In this document: positions 1 through 9,868 of the stretch, piece by piece
How positions within the stretch are numbered: the first letter of the stretch is position 1
Layout: each line of letters starts with the position of its first letter
Source of the DNA: Entamoeba invadens IP1
Lineage: Eukaryota > Evosea > Mastigamoebida > Endamoebidae
NCBI RefSeq assembly: GCF_000330505.1
Contig: NW_004440356.1
Coordinates: forward strand, 235,547 to 253,327
Direction of reading: 5' to 3'
Length of the DNA stretch: 17,781 nt
Program-made: the position numbers and the translations under genes
Notes under the pieces: model-generated
Told to the model about the DNA's origin: nothing
Databases searched by the model: none
Seen by the model: the letters and a program-made list of their open reading frames with translations, nothing else

Positions 1-276
1 CATATAACTACTATATTTACTCGATAATACAATTGTATATTATTCTTTATAGTAATATATTATTTATTTAAAAACTATACAAATAATATTATAATTTTTA
101 ATATAAAAAATTATTTAATATATTTTTTTAATAAAACCCATTTGTCATTTATTTTTTATTTTTCAAAAAAACTTAAAGAAACTATTCAATTTACCATTTT
201 AAAGTTTTTTTCAATTGCATGATCGTTTGGCCGACCCTGAATAAACAAAACAACCCACGATAAAACTACCATTATT
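1..276. other. AT-rich non-coding edge
   Basis: No gene is visible. The stretch is runs of A and T with many short stop-rich frames. The only GC-richer patch lies at about 220-262, directly downstream of the LRR gene's stop codon on the minus strand. That patch may belong to the gene's 3' region, but I see no repeat or RNA fold in it. Confidence 0.6.
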
Positions 277-2196
277 TTAGAACATCAGTTTTTCAGCCTT
301 TTTAACTGGATTATTGTCATCAAATTCTAATTTTGGATTGGATTTTCCAAATGCAAACTTTTCAATAGTCATTGACTTCTTTAAGTTTTTAACCAACACT
401 AGATTTTTACAATCACAAAATGCATATTCTTTGATCAACTTTGTGTTTCTACCAACCCATATCTCTTTCAAATTATCATTATTGTACAAGACATAGCTAT
501 TAACAATAGTTACTTCGTCTGGAATAATATAAATTCCCTTTTCATAATTCCAGTTTTCAAGATAATACAAGACAACGTCTCCTTCAATTTTGTATTTTGT
601 TTTTAGTAAATTATAAAAATTATAATCCACATTTTTACAATAAATATTATTTTTTGGTAAATGTGCAAATTCAATGTTTTTTAGATTTTTAAACTTCGAT
701 TCGTTTATCCGTTTATTATTCAACATGTCGTCGTCAAGAAAAGTAATTGATGTTAATTGCCCACTTGAGTAAATATTATATTTATTATTGGTTATATAAG
801 GTAAGGCCGCTTCTTTTATTGTTGTTAGTGATGTAAAATTAAAACTTGTTTGTAGACATTTTGGTAAAAGTAATTTTTTGATGTTTTTACACATTCTGAA
901 ATTCTCGGCATATATTGTAGTCACACTATCTGGGACTTTATAAGTTTCAATTTCCAAATCTTTTAATCTTACATCCTTTTCTATTGTTTTTAAATTTGTG
1001 ATATTAAATGGTAATATCCCGTTAAATAACTCACAATCTTTACAAGAATACATATACTCCTCGACTTCTATATTCTTTTTGTCAAATAAAGTCTTCATCC
1101 AACACGCAGCTTTGCCTTTCACAAATTTAGTACCAACCACCTCAATTGATTGTAACGAATTGCACCGATACAAATTGTTGAAAGTGATAGTCGAATTCAT
1201 TGTGAGAGCGGTTAACGTTTTTAGGTTCTCTTGTTCTTCAAAAACCTCCACGTTTGACAAATCAAGTACCTTTAAATCACTATAAGAAAATGCGTTTTTG
1301 CGAATTATTTTGATAGTTGGTGCAATGCTTTTATCACTCAAATTTTTCATTCCCAAGAAGGCGGCTTCACAAATTTCAGTAACTTCACAGTCAATCGAAA
1401 ACCCTCTTCCAACATCACTTTGTGTGATAAATAATGTTTTCCTGATATTAGAAAATACACTTGAACATGACGCGTTTAATTCCAATTCAACACTTTTAGT
1501 ATTTGAAGAAGATGCTGTCACGTGTTGAATAGATAACACGTCATAAAATGGGTATCTTCCACATTTTTTCAAATTCGAGCAAAAAGTGATCGCAGAGAGG
1601 CTGTCACACCCTATAAAGCACTTTGTTCCAAATTCACTGACGTGTTCTAAATTGATTTCTTTAAGTGAGGCGCACCCCTCAAAACACAAATCAGGTATGG
1701 TTTGTATATGATTTGAAAGTGTTATTAAGTTTAACATTTTATTGTTTGTAAAAGTCCTCACTGATAATTTGGAAATATTGGAACACTCCAACTCAGTAAA
1801 TATATTCAACTTTGATCCAAATGCATTCGGCAATAATATAGAGGCTTCCTTATATGAAAAACCATTTTGTAAATCACGAGAAGAAAATGTGATATGTGGA
1901 CATATCACTTTCATCTTTTTGTTTAACTTTTTGGATTTTGTGAGTTCTGTGGGGTAATGCACATAATACTGATAAAATCCAGGAACAAATTTGTCGTGTC
2001 TGCTATATAAGTGTAGCGTTTCAACATTTTTAAAATATTTTTTCATCTTTGGTTTCCATTGAATTGGATTGAAGTGAAACATCAATGGAATTTCGTTAAA
2101 CTTCTTGCAAACTAAAATCAGGTTTTTGAAGTCGTTTAAACACACAAAATATTTTGAAACAATCATCATTGAGTAGCGGTCCAAAAACTTATTCAT
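277..2196 (-). CDS. BspA-like leucine-rich repeat protein (Entamoeba family)
   Basis: The product is 639 residues. The N-terminal block (about residues 1-75: LDRYSMMIVSKYF, then a KKF segment, HFNPI, and YF.N.ETLHLYS) matches the conserved start of the large Entamoeba family of BspA/Treponema-type leucine-rich-repeat proteins. LRR_5-like repeats follow, with the pattern of a C/F-containing turn, then SLKEINL or NLKEIWV and an IP/V.I strand. They are clearest at about 153-206, 270-320, 420-465 and 556-625. There is no signal peptide, membrane segment or C-terminal CaaX box (it ends KLMF), so a cytosolic or peripheral location is inferred. In this family the repeats form a solenoid for protein binding; the partner is unknown. 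The ATG is the first in frame and opens the conserved block, which supports this start. The frame is intact without an intron. It is divergent from the RBR ligase gene 2 kb away. Confidence 0.85.
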   Translation of the reverse strand: MNKFLDRYSMMIVSKYFVCLNDFKNLILVCKKFNEIPLMFHFNPIQWKPKMKKYFKNVETLHLYSRHDKFVPGFYQYYVHYPTELTKSKKLNKKMKVICPHITFSSRDLQNGFSYKEASILLPNAFGSKLNIFTELECSNISKLSVRTFTNNKMLNLITLSNHIQTIPDLCFEGCASLKEINLEHVSEFGTKCFIGCDSLSAITFCSNLKKCGRYPFYDVLSIQHVTASSSNTKSVELELNASCSSVFSNIRKTLFITQSDVGRGFSIDCEVTEICEAAFLGMKNLSDKSIAPTIKIIRKNAFSYSDLKVLDLSNVEVFEEQENLKTLTALTMNSTITFNNLYRCNSLQSIEVVGTKFVKGKAACWMKTLFDKKNIEVEEYMYSCKDCELFNGILPFNITNLKTIEKDVRLKDLEIETYKVPDSVTTIYAENFRMCKNIKKLLLPKCLQTSFNFTSLTTIKEAALPYITNNKYNIYSSGQLTSITFLDDDMLNNKRINESKFKNLKNIEFAHLPKNNIYCKNVDYNFYNLLKTKYKIEGDVVLYYLENWNYEKGIYIIPDEVTIVNSYVLYNNDNLKEIWVGRNTKLIKEYAFCDCKNLVLVKNLKKSMTIEKFAFGKSNPKLEFDDNNPVKKAEKLMF

Positions 2197-2207
2197 TTGG
2201 TTTATTT

Positions 2208-2217
2208 GTATTTAAAG
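2208..2217 (-). promoter_or_regulatory. possible TATA-like element of the LRR gene
   Basis: On the minus strand the sequence reads CTTTAAATAC, 11 bases before the ATG. It resembles the TATAAATAC placed before the cysteine protease gene. Read on the plus strand it is GTATTTAAAG, which equals the published Entamoeba TATA consensus but points the wrong way for this gene. It is also close to the ATG for a box expected about 30 bases before the transcription start, so its role is uncertain. Confidence 0.25.
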
Positions 2218-2368
2218 TTCGATTTAATAGTTTTTTAATGAATCAAAATTCAGGTTTTTCAAAATTTATTTTATTTTTCGAATTTGAAGTTAAAATAAAC
2301 AAAAAGTTGCCACTCAATATTAGTAACAATATTTTATAATAAACAATTATTTATAATTAGTTTTATTG

Positions 2369-2396
2369 TATTATTATTATATTATTATTATTATTT
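2369..2396. repeat. (ATT)n microsatellite
   Basis: A short tract of ATT/TTA trinucleotides with one interruption lies in the divergent spacer between the LRR and RBR genes. It looks like a simple-sequence repeat without further function. Confidence 0.7.
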
Positions 2397-4120
2397 TTAA
2401 CATTTCTATCAATATGGAACCAAATTAAAATTCATTTATAGATATTAATTCTTATTGAAATTATGATATTCACATTTCACTGCGGGGTCTTTTAAACCAG
2501 GATGTTTTTCAAAAAAAATAAAAAATCAACAAATTTGTAAAAGAATTTGTGTTAGAACTGAAAATTAAAAAAACAAAATACTTTTGTTATTCATTTTTTC
2601 ATTTCTAAAAAAAATAAAACGACATTTCAGATTTTAAAAACATCTAAGATGATGTTCAATGGTGATAAATTCAATTCAGATACAAAATCAAAGTCATATT
2701 AAAAATGGAAGGCACCATATGAATTGATAAAAACGCTTTATTTAGTTTTTACTAGTTGTAGTAATTATTTTTCGACATTTATCTTCCAATATATCAAAGT
2801 GTAAATGTACATTTCAACTTTTATACCATGTCGATATTTTTGATAAGTATTATATGTTAGTCATTTTTGAAAGGTTTTACTGTGGTTATTTTTTAAATTG
2901 ACATATGGTTAAATTGGCTATAGGTATTATATAATAAAATTGTTATTATGTTTTAAACTTTATACAAATAGCCTTTTCAATTATTCACATAAACAAAGTT
3001 ATCAACAGAATTAAAAGTTTGAATTAACAAACAATATATAAATAACAACTTTTATACAAATTTATATGTTGAATTTAATTTGAGGTATAATATTAGTTGT
3101 TTACAATATTAAATTAATTAATTGTTATTGTGACTTATATGTTTTAACATAACAAATGTTGAAACCAAAAAGCAAATAGTTATCAATTTTATTGTGTAAC
3201 TATTTCGATTATAACATATTTAAAAAATGATTTTTGTTGATAATTACATGTAAACTATTTGTTAAATAAATAATATTGTTTTATTCCAAAAATTTGTGTA
3301 TAGTATAATAAACTATACAAAATAAGCCTTTCTAAAAACAGGGTTTTAAAATAAGAAAAAGTATCAAATATAATTCGAATAAGATTTTTTACATAGAAAA
3401 ACAAGAAAAACGTCATACTTCAAAAATTCTAAATAGAATTATTTTGATTTAGTTTTCGTTGTAAATGTTTTAATGTTTTGTAACTATCGTGTAAAAAAGT
3501 TGACATTTTATTGAATTTTAATATTTATAACAAACAATAAAATACTATTATATTGTATGTGCAACCACACTGATGTTTAGCGTTCTCGTTTAACAACTTT
3601 ATGTGGAGAATCATATTTATAAGAGATATATTGATACAATATTTAGTTTTCTTAATTATCGTTTTAATTAACTTCTTTTAACAACACACAAAAAACAAAT
3701 GTATATAAACAACATCACCATTTTACATCTTAACAGGAGAATTATCTAAAACAATTCAATATGATATATTTATTACAATGAAATAAATAATTTGTATGAT
3801 TAAAAGGTGTTAAATTAATAATTTGTAAAACATACAAAAAATATGCCAACTTTTTATATATTTAAATGTTACATCAAACCATAACTTAAAAATAATAATA
3901 AAACCAAATATTATCTTAATTCAAATCACTTTCATTTTACTAAATTGAGTTTATAATCATCTATATATGTGTTATATCAATCATATTTATGGTATTGGAA
4001 GAGTTGATATATAAAATGATACTTGACACATGAAAATGTAAAGTATAATTAATAAATAAATTTTATAAAATAGATGTAGTAAATTCTTTTTTTGGTCAAG
4101 CTTCAATCCTGAAACTCTAA
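2397..4120. other. AT-rich divergent intergenic spacer
   Basis: About 1.7 kb without a coding frame of interest on either strand. It is mostly AT homopolymer runs and dispersed short words. Slightly GC-richer patches occur near 2480-2510 and 3568-3615, but they show no open frame, paired repeat or clear RNA fold. The promoters of the two divergent genes must lie at its ends. Confidence 0.6.
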
Positions 4121-4128
4121 TATAAATA
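4121..4128 (+). promoter_or_regulatory. TATA-like element before the RBR ligase gene
   Basis: TATAAATA lies 37 bases before the ATG of the RBR gene. That spacing fits the Entamoeba arrangement of a TATA-like box about 30 bases before the start site plus a very short leader. The same core, TATAAATAC, precedes the cysteine protease gene. In so AT-rich a spacer chance is a real alternative. Confidence 0.4.
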
Positions 4129-4165
4129 AATCAATTAAATAAAAACAAACTAAAAAACAAATTTC

Positions 4166-5674
4166 ATGCAACAACAATTAACCGAAACAAATCAAAATGC
4201 CATTGAAGAGTGTGAAATCATGAATTCCATCTATCCATCTAGTGTCAAAGAAATCCGACCAAATGAATTTCTTTTGACGATTCCAATCTCTTCAAGCGAG
4301 ACAGAAGTAACACTTCTTCCTTCATCACTTGATGTTCCAAGACGATATATGAACAAACAAACAGTCGTAATCAATGACTTGCCCGATGTCCAAGTTTTAG
4401 TTTCATATGTCAATTTACGCCCTGTTTTTCAAATCCAAGGGATATGGCTTTCCCTTCAAAATTTGATTGATATCACAACGAGTGTTGAAGAGCAATTTTC
4501 ACAGTATGACAGTTCAGGGCTCTTTCTTGCACTTTATACGACCATCACCGACTTCCCCCACGACCATTTAGTCATTCAAAATTTGCCTCCATTTCCAATA
4601 CCAATTTCTGAGAAACAAAAAGTGATTTTAGAACACGCCGTTCTCTCCGAAAAGTCCATTTTTGAGAGTCAAAATTCAGTGAGTTGTCCGGTGTGTTACG
4701 AAGATTTGCCACCTTCAGACTTCGTCCAAATCTCCAATTGTGGCGACCGCATTTGCAAGAAGTGTATGATTGATGGTCTTAATATGGCGGTGAACACTGG
4801 CAGTCACTTGTTATGTCCCTTCACCAATTGCCGAGCCGAAATCTTGTCATGGGAACTTCGTGGTATTTGTGATCCCGAATTAGTCTTAAAGTATGAGAAG
4901 CAACTGACACTTCTATTTGTCCAAAAAGGAGGAGAAAGTCTTAGTTGTCCGTTTTGTAAGAGTGGAGGGATTTTAGTCGACAAAGAAGTCTTCACTCATC
5001 CGACGCCAATTAAGTGCCCCATTTGCCAGTCGGTATTTTGTTCTGTTTGTTTGCAGGGAAATCACGTTGGGAGTTGTTATGGCAAAGACACAAAAAAAGA
5101 GGAAAAAGAAGACAAAGAAGAAATTCATCAAAATGTCGACCGGCCGTGGTTCAATGCAAAGTATTTTAGAAGCCAAAAGTACAGGAAAATAGTCCAAGAA
5201 TCTATTGAATTTGGAGGAATTAAAAAATGCCCAAGGTGTCGCGCACCTGTTTTGAAGAGTTATGGATGTAACAAAATCACATGCATTTGTGGGGCGTATT
5301 TCTGTTACTTGTGTGGAAAGGAAATCAGCGGATATAACCATTTTGGGAATGGATGTCCACTCTTCACCGAAAATTCACTGCGAGAAGATTCATTCATTCA
5401 AGTTGATTTTAACAAAAAGGATCTCAATAAATACTTCAAAAATAAGGACGAATTCCCTTTTGTCTGTCAATGTGGTAATGTTGTGATAACTGGTATCAAT
5501 TCCTTAGTCATTGTGTGTAACAAGTGTAACACTGTGAGGTGCAGACACTGCACCACATTGAACCCAAGTAGAGAACATTTGAAAAGCGCATTAAAAGAGG
5601 AAGATTTTATTGGATATTATGTCTCACACGACGTTTGGAAAATAACCAACAAAACTCAGGACACTGAAATATAA
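4166..5674 (+). CDS. RWD-containing RBR (RING1-IBR-RING2) E3 ubiquitin ligase
   Basis: The product is 502 residues. An N-terminal RWD domain (about 10-135) opens with AIEECEIMNSIYPSS, typical of the fold. RING1 spans about 174-222 (C174, C177, C192, C197, C200, C217, C222). The IBR spans 261-304 (C261, C264, C284, C287, C292, C295, H300, C304). A charged KE-rich linker covers about 307-322. RING2 spans 355-397 (C355, C358, C373, C375, C380, C383, H392, C397). C368 in YGCNKITC sits where RBR enzymes carry the cysteine that takes ubiquitin from the E2 as a thioester. RWD plus RBR is the RNF14/ARA54 architecture, so a cytosolic or nuclear ubiquitin ligase is well supported; its substrates are unknown. 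Two oddities: the usual RING1 histidine is D194, and six further cysteines follow RING2 (434-462). The first ATG starts just before the RWD domain. No intron is needed. Confidence 0.92.
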   Translation: MQQQLTETNQNAIEECEIMNSIYPSSVKEIRPNEFLLTIPISSSETEVTLLPSSLDVPRRYMNKQTVVINDLPDVQVLVSYVNLRPVFQIQGIWLSLQNLIDITTSVEEQFSQYDSSGLFLALYTTITDFPHDHLVIQNLPPFPIPISEKQKVILEHAVLSEKSIFESQNSVSCPVCYEDLPPSDFVQISNCGDRICKKCMIDGLNMAVNTGSHLLCPFTNCRAEILSWELRGICDPELVLKYEKQLTLLFVQKGGESLSCPFCKSGGILVDKEVFTHPTPIKCPICQSVFCSVCLQGNHVGSCYGKDTKKEEKEDKEEIHQNVDRPWFNAKYFRSQKYRKIVQESIEFGGIKKCPRCRAPVLKSYGCNKITCICGAYFCYLCGKEISGYNHFGNGCPLFTENSLREDSFIQVDFNKKDLNKYFKNKDEFPFVCQCGNVVITGINSLVIVCNKCNTVRCRHCTTLNPSREHLKSALKEEDFIGYYVSHDVWKITNKTQDTEI

Positions 5675-5718
5675 AACATGTCTGTTTGCAAAACGATTAT
5701 TTTATTTTAATAAAAATT

Positions 5719-5737
5719 CCACTTGTCCACAAAGTGG
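5719..5737 (+). other. small stem-loop after the RBR gene
   Basis: CCACTT and AAGTGG form a perfect 6 bp stem around a 7-base loop, 45 bases after the RBR stop codon and just past a TATTTTATTTTAAT stretch that resembles Entamoeba polyadenylation signals (TAATT/TATTT). It may be a 3'-end structure or may lie beyond the transcript. Confidence 0.3.
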
Positions 5738-8168
5738 CAAGGATTCAAAAGCAATATATAGTCAGCAAAAAGTACTTGATTTTTTTTAAAATAAAGTCTG
5801 TTTTCTATTTAACAAAAAACTAGACTTAATTATAATTTTATTAATAAATGAAATAAAATTTAAATTAAATATCACTCGCCGATGTATTTAATCCCCAACA
5901 AACCAATATTGTTAAAAAGAGCAGTGTTTTTGTTCTTTTGAAAAAAATATATTATACATTGTAGTTCAATTATAGTAAAATGAAAATAAAATAACGAGTT
6001 CAAATCGTGAACTAAAAAACAAATTAATAAAAAAAAATATTTTTTGGCAAAAAGTAAAAAATGGAAAAATAAAAATAATGGTGAAAATGCAATAAAATTT
6101 ATTCTGAAACAACAAATATGTTTTTATACATAATACAATATAAAAGAAAACACAATATCAGTTTTGTTGAAAACGAAACAGATATTGCAAAAAGAAAATG
6201 GACGCTTCAGTGATAATTAATATAAACAGTATAAAATTTATGTACTTACAATAGTTGTAATAATTTGAAAATTTTCAAGTTACCATTTTTTTAAAAAATG
6301 TGTATCTACCATGTTTGTTCTTTTTTTTAAAAAAAATATGATGTAGCAAGTTTGTCAACACCTTAGTCTGTTTGTTATTAATTTTACCCTTTTAATATTT
6401 ATATAGAAGCAACAAATTTATTGAAGAATTTTTATCAAAAGAATTAATAATAAAAAAGCAATCATTAAATGGTTTAAATGTCAAATATATTATTACTTTA
6501 AACAAAAATTTCCCTTAATTACATATAATCCATATATTTCTTTGTGTTGTTGTTTGACTCATTGTAAAAAATATGAACCGTTTTACAAATTATTTGTTGA
6601 TGACTCTTGACATATTGATGTATATAATTACACATTTCGATAATTTATTAATAAGAGTGTTTAAAATGTATAATGAAAAATAACTATGTTTGTGATTTTT
6701 CAAACAACAAATAATCAAACTATTTTATTAATCAATGCTATTTTATTAATTTATTTGGTGTGTAATTTATATTTTTGTGTTTTACATTAACAGTAATGTA
6801 TCAGTTTAATGTCAATTACAATTTATACGTTTTTATTTTATTTTTTAAATTTAAGTTGCATAATAATTAATTATTTTTCATTGTTGACATTATTTAATGT
6901 ATCAACAATTATTCTTTTTTAAAACTTTAATCAGCTTCTATCTGTCTCTAAAAGCGACGCATAACGTCTTTTCAATTGTTGTAATTTATTACAACCATTT
7001 TAATACTTTTTCACTATAACTTGAAACGTGTTGTTTTATGCTAATATCAACTACAATTTTTGATTTTGGTTCATTCAGTAAACACTACAAAAATGACACT
7101 ATTTTTATTTGTTATTACTGACATTATTTATTTGTTTTGTCAAACAAAAACTAGCACTTATTAAATACGCTTTATATGACTTTTTTGTTTTTTAATGATT
7201 ATTTTAGAGTTGGCAGAAAAGAGTCTGTCTCAATAAAATTGAATATATTTTATTAAAAACAACCACATATTATTAGTTTGTACTTTTATTTTTTTAAAAT
7301 TTATATAACTTGCGAACAGGACACAAATTCGATTTAAATAATAAGACTTTTATTTAGAAATTATATCCAGAAATCTTGCATATTAAAACTGTAAGTTATG
7401 ACCATAATCGATCTCGGCTGATTTTACATATTGACACTTTCACATAGAGATTGATTCAATTGAATGGTGGATTGAAAATATGACAAGACTTTTTGAACAT
7501 TCGCTGCGTTTTGTGGTTTTTATTAATAAATTTAAAAGTCCAAATTTGTTATTATTAGTTGATTGTTTCAAATGCTATAAAACAGTTTTTTATTCTTGAA
7601 TTGTGTTATATTTATTAAAAAATTAATCAAATGATAAGTTTGATAACTTTCTTATTTGTTTTATTTTATGTTTGCTAAATCATCATTTTCAATTTAAAAA
7701 CAAACATCAAGTGGTCGCAATTGATTGTTTATGAGGTAACATAACCACAATTACAAAACTCGGTTATGTATCCGAAAAGTTAATTTTATTAATTTTCTAT
7801 AAAAAAAAATAAATTTATTTTAAGAACCCCCTCTTTTTTAACTCAGTCACCCCGTTTTTGCAAAAGTTGCACTGTTTTTGCTTAAAACTGTAAATTAAAA
7901 ATTTTTTTATTTATATTTTAGACAATTTTCATTTTTTGTAGTTTCGTCAAAATTGTTAATTAATTTATATTTTGTTATACTTTATTAAATCATATATTAT
8001 TTTTTGAAAATTTTATCATTTTTGAAATATGTTATTTATTTTTTTATCATAAAGATCATTTATATTCTCAAAAATACATGTTTCAATGTTTTAATATATA
8101 AAAATATACTTGTGTTTTTGTTTTTTTAACTTTTTTATGATTGTTTTTAATTAAATGAACCAATATTA
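5738..8168. other. AT-rich intergenic desert
   Basis: About 2.4 kb between the RBR gene and the mariner element, with no credible coding frame on either strand. A less AT-rich patch at about 7300-7510 has no long frame and no fold that I can see. Another short patch lies at 7830-7885. Everything else is A/T runs. Confidence 0.6.
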
Positions 8169-8170
8169 TA

Positions 8171-8193
8171 AACTGTATTTCAAAAGTAAGTAC
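8171..8193 (+). repeat. left terminal inverted repeat of the mariner element
   Basis: Reads AACTGTATTTCAAAAGTAAG then TAC, directly after TA at 8169-8170. It matches the reverse complement of 9846-9868 at 19 of 23 positions. It lies on the 3' side of the transposase gene. Confidence 0.8.
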
Positions 8194-8291
8194 TACCGCT
8201 AAAAATTGAGAAACTATTATTAGCTGTTTTCCCGTTTTATTGTTATTAAAGACTTTGTTTTATTATTTATCTTTTTTAAAAAAACAAAAAA

Positions 8292-8305
8292 CGGTACCGA
8301 CTTTT
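8292..8305 (+). repeat. subterminal repeat CGGTACCGACTTTT, left copy
   Basis: An exact 14 bp match in direct orientation to 9844-9857, which overlaps the right TIR. It contains the palindrome CGGTACCG. Such a word, half G+C, is unlikely by chance in this AT-rich background. It may be an internal transposase-binding site about 120 bp from the left end. Confidence 0.65.
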
Positions 8306-8534
8306 TTGACCTAAAAAAACAAACAAATTATATTATTTTCGTAATTTTTCGGGCATTTGTCGAAACGTTGGGAAGTCTTTTGCAATTTTTCTAAGACAGT
8401 TATTTCTTTTCGAGTCAAAATAATGAAAACAATTTGAATACATATAAAAAAACAAACAAACATCCTCTGAAGACGAACAAAAAAATGATAAAACGAGTTC
8501 AAAAAGAAAAAAATAAAAAAAAATTGATAACGGA

Positions 8535-9563
8535 TTAAAGCAAGTGTCCGATAAATTCGCCGTTGTTTTCCTTGCACAATTCAAACCTCTTTGGAATCGA
8601 CATTATGTAGTTATCAATTGTCTCAAGAGGTATTGAATCCCAAGCCCTTTCAAGAGCCTCTTTGAGTTCTTCAATGTTCTCGAAGATTTCCTTTTCTTTT
8701 CTTACTAAGGTGTCCAAGTATTGCCATAAGTGTTCAATTGGGCTGAGGTCGGGGCTATTTGCAGGCCATTCTTTCAGTAGTCGAACCATGAGCTTCGGGT
8801 CCAAGCCTTCAAACCATTCAATTGTGTTTTTCGCTGTGTGGGGTCTTGCACCATCTTGTTGAAACACCATCCCGTGTTTGTACACCTTCTTCGCGTTTTC
8901 AAACACTCTTGATTCGGCCAACATTTTTTGATAGTTTACCGCGTTCAGTGTTCCGTCGACGAAAACGAGTTTTGACTTGAAATGACGCCCAATTGCTGCC
9001 CACACCATCACACCCCGATTGAACTTGGGAGTTGGCACAAACGCCTCCTTATCAAGATCTCCACGTCTTCTCCAAACATATTTTCCGTCAGAGTATAAAC
9101 AAAAACGACTCTCGTCGGAAATGAGAGTGTTTTTGGTCCACGTCAAAATACGCTTTGCGTTTGCCAGCTGTTTCTTAACAAAAATAAGTCTTTTTGTTAT
9201 GTGTAATGGTTTCAGAGCCGGCATTTTTTTCTGCTTTGCAAACACAAATTTGTTCTCTTTTCTAAGACGATAGACACTTGAAAGAGAAACTTTAACATCG
9301 TTGGAAACCATAAGACAAGAAGAAGATGGGTTAGTTAATGTTCGTGTGACAACACTTTGAGCAACATTAACACTGATGTTTTTTGGTCTTCCCATCTTCT
9401 TTGGCTTTGTCTCCTCTCCCCTTTTGATACTAGCTATTTTTGTTTTGGAAACTCCACAAAGCAGTTGGATCTCGCGATATGACAGTCCTCTTTCCAAAGC
9501 CATCTTGACCCTCTCATTCTTCCCTTCTTGCTCGCGTTCATAACTTTTTCTTGGTTTAGACAT
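8535..9563 (-). CDS. Tc1/mariner transposase
   Basis: The product is 342 residues, the usual size for Tc1/mariner transposases. Two N-terminal helix-turn-helix regions (about 18-48 and 80-105) should bind the TIRs. Between them is a basic KPKKMGRPK segment (53-61) containing a GRPK motif like the GRPR AT-hook. The DDE nuclease domain shows D150 (ISDESRF), D237 (FQQDGARPHTA) and E277 (SPDLSPIEHLW). It catalyses cut-and-paste excision and insertion at TA. The gap between the second and third acidic residues is 39, against 34 in Tc1 elements; D272 lies at exactly 34, but the PIE glutamate is normally the catalytic one. There are no frameshifts or stops. The first ATG starts a basic leader just before the first helix-turn-helix. 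The gene sits alone inside its element, 5' end toward the right TIR. Confidence 0.93.
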   Translation of the reverse strand: MSKPRKSYEREQEGKNERVKMALERGLSYREIQLLCGVSKTKIASIKRGEETKPKKMGRPKNISVNVAQSVVTRTLTNPSSSCLMVSNDVKVSLSSVYRLRKENKFVFAKQKKMPALKPLHITKRLIFVKKQLANAKRILTWTKNTLISDESRFCLYSDGKYVWRRRGDLDKEAFVPTPKFNRGVMVWAAIGRHFKSKLVFVDGTLNAVNYQKMLAESRVFENAKKVYKHGMVFQQDGARPHTAKNTIEWFEGLDPKLMVRLLKEWPANSPDLSPIEHLWQYLDTLVRKEKEIFENIEELKEALERAWDSIPLETIDNYIMSIPKRFELCKENNGEFIGHLL

Positions 9564-9843
9564 GATTATTTAGTTTTTTTTGTTATTCAAATTGTTTTGG
9601 GTTTCAAAATTAATGTTTCTAACTTTTCGGCAAAATCGATTATTTTGTCAAGTCTTTTTTTCGTTGAAGAAAGTTATTTAGAAATTTGGAGGGAAAAATA
9701 ATGCGAATATTTTGTTTGTTCGAGAAAAGATAAAAGTGGAAGACAGTTATTTGAAAAATTAGACGAAGAAAAATGAATAAAAAACAGAGGTAAAAGAAAA
9801 GAAAAAAAATGGGTTGTTTATTTAGCAAATATTGGGGTAATTT

Positions 9844-9857
9844 CGGTACCGACTTTT
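9844..9857 (+). repeat. subterminal repeat CGGTACCGACTTTT, right copy
   Basis: Exact partner of 8292-8305. Most of it is the inner part of the right TIR, so the element carries a second copy of this TIR segment inside its left end, in the same orientation as the right end. Confidence 0.65.
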
Positions 9858-9868
9858 GGAAAACAGTT
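9846..9868 (-). repeat. right terminal inverted repeat of the mariner element
   Basis: On the minus strand it reads AACTGTTTTCCAAAAGTCGG then TAC. It ends at TA 9869-9870 and pairs with 8171-8193. It lies upstream of the transposase start. Confidence 0.8.

Larger units (their letters stand above)
8171..9868 (-). mobile_element. Tc1/mariner-family DNA transposon, apparently full length
   Basis: A 1698 bp element bounded by 23 bp imperfect TIRs (19 of 23 positions match) that start AACTGT and contain CAAAAGT and GTAC. Both ends abut TA (8169-8170 and 9869-9870), the target duplication expected for this superfamily. It encodes one intact transposase on the minus strand, 305 bp from the right end and 364 bp from the left end. 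A 14 bp GC-richer subterminal repeat is also present. The open transposase and recognisable TIRs suggest a fairly recent insertion that could still be autonomous. The empty site would read caatatta-TA-ttattgataa. The boundaries are my own alignment by eye. Confidence 0.85.

Noticed and set aside
8311..8584. Two overlapping minus-strand frames downstream of the transposase
   Set aside because: They lie in the 3' non-coding part of the mariner element, overlap each other and the end of the transposase in other frames, and are F-rich low complexity.
8732..8855. Reading the transposase as a DD34D mariner through D272
   Set aside because: The surrounding SPDLSPIEHLW motif is the Tc1-type block in which the Glu after PI is the catalytic residue, so DD39E is preferred, with D272 noted as an alternative.
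9640..9828. Minus-strand 62-codon frame upstream of the transposase
   Set aside because: Phe-rich translation of the A-rich leader region between the right TIR and the transposase start; no domain.
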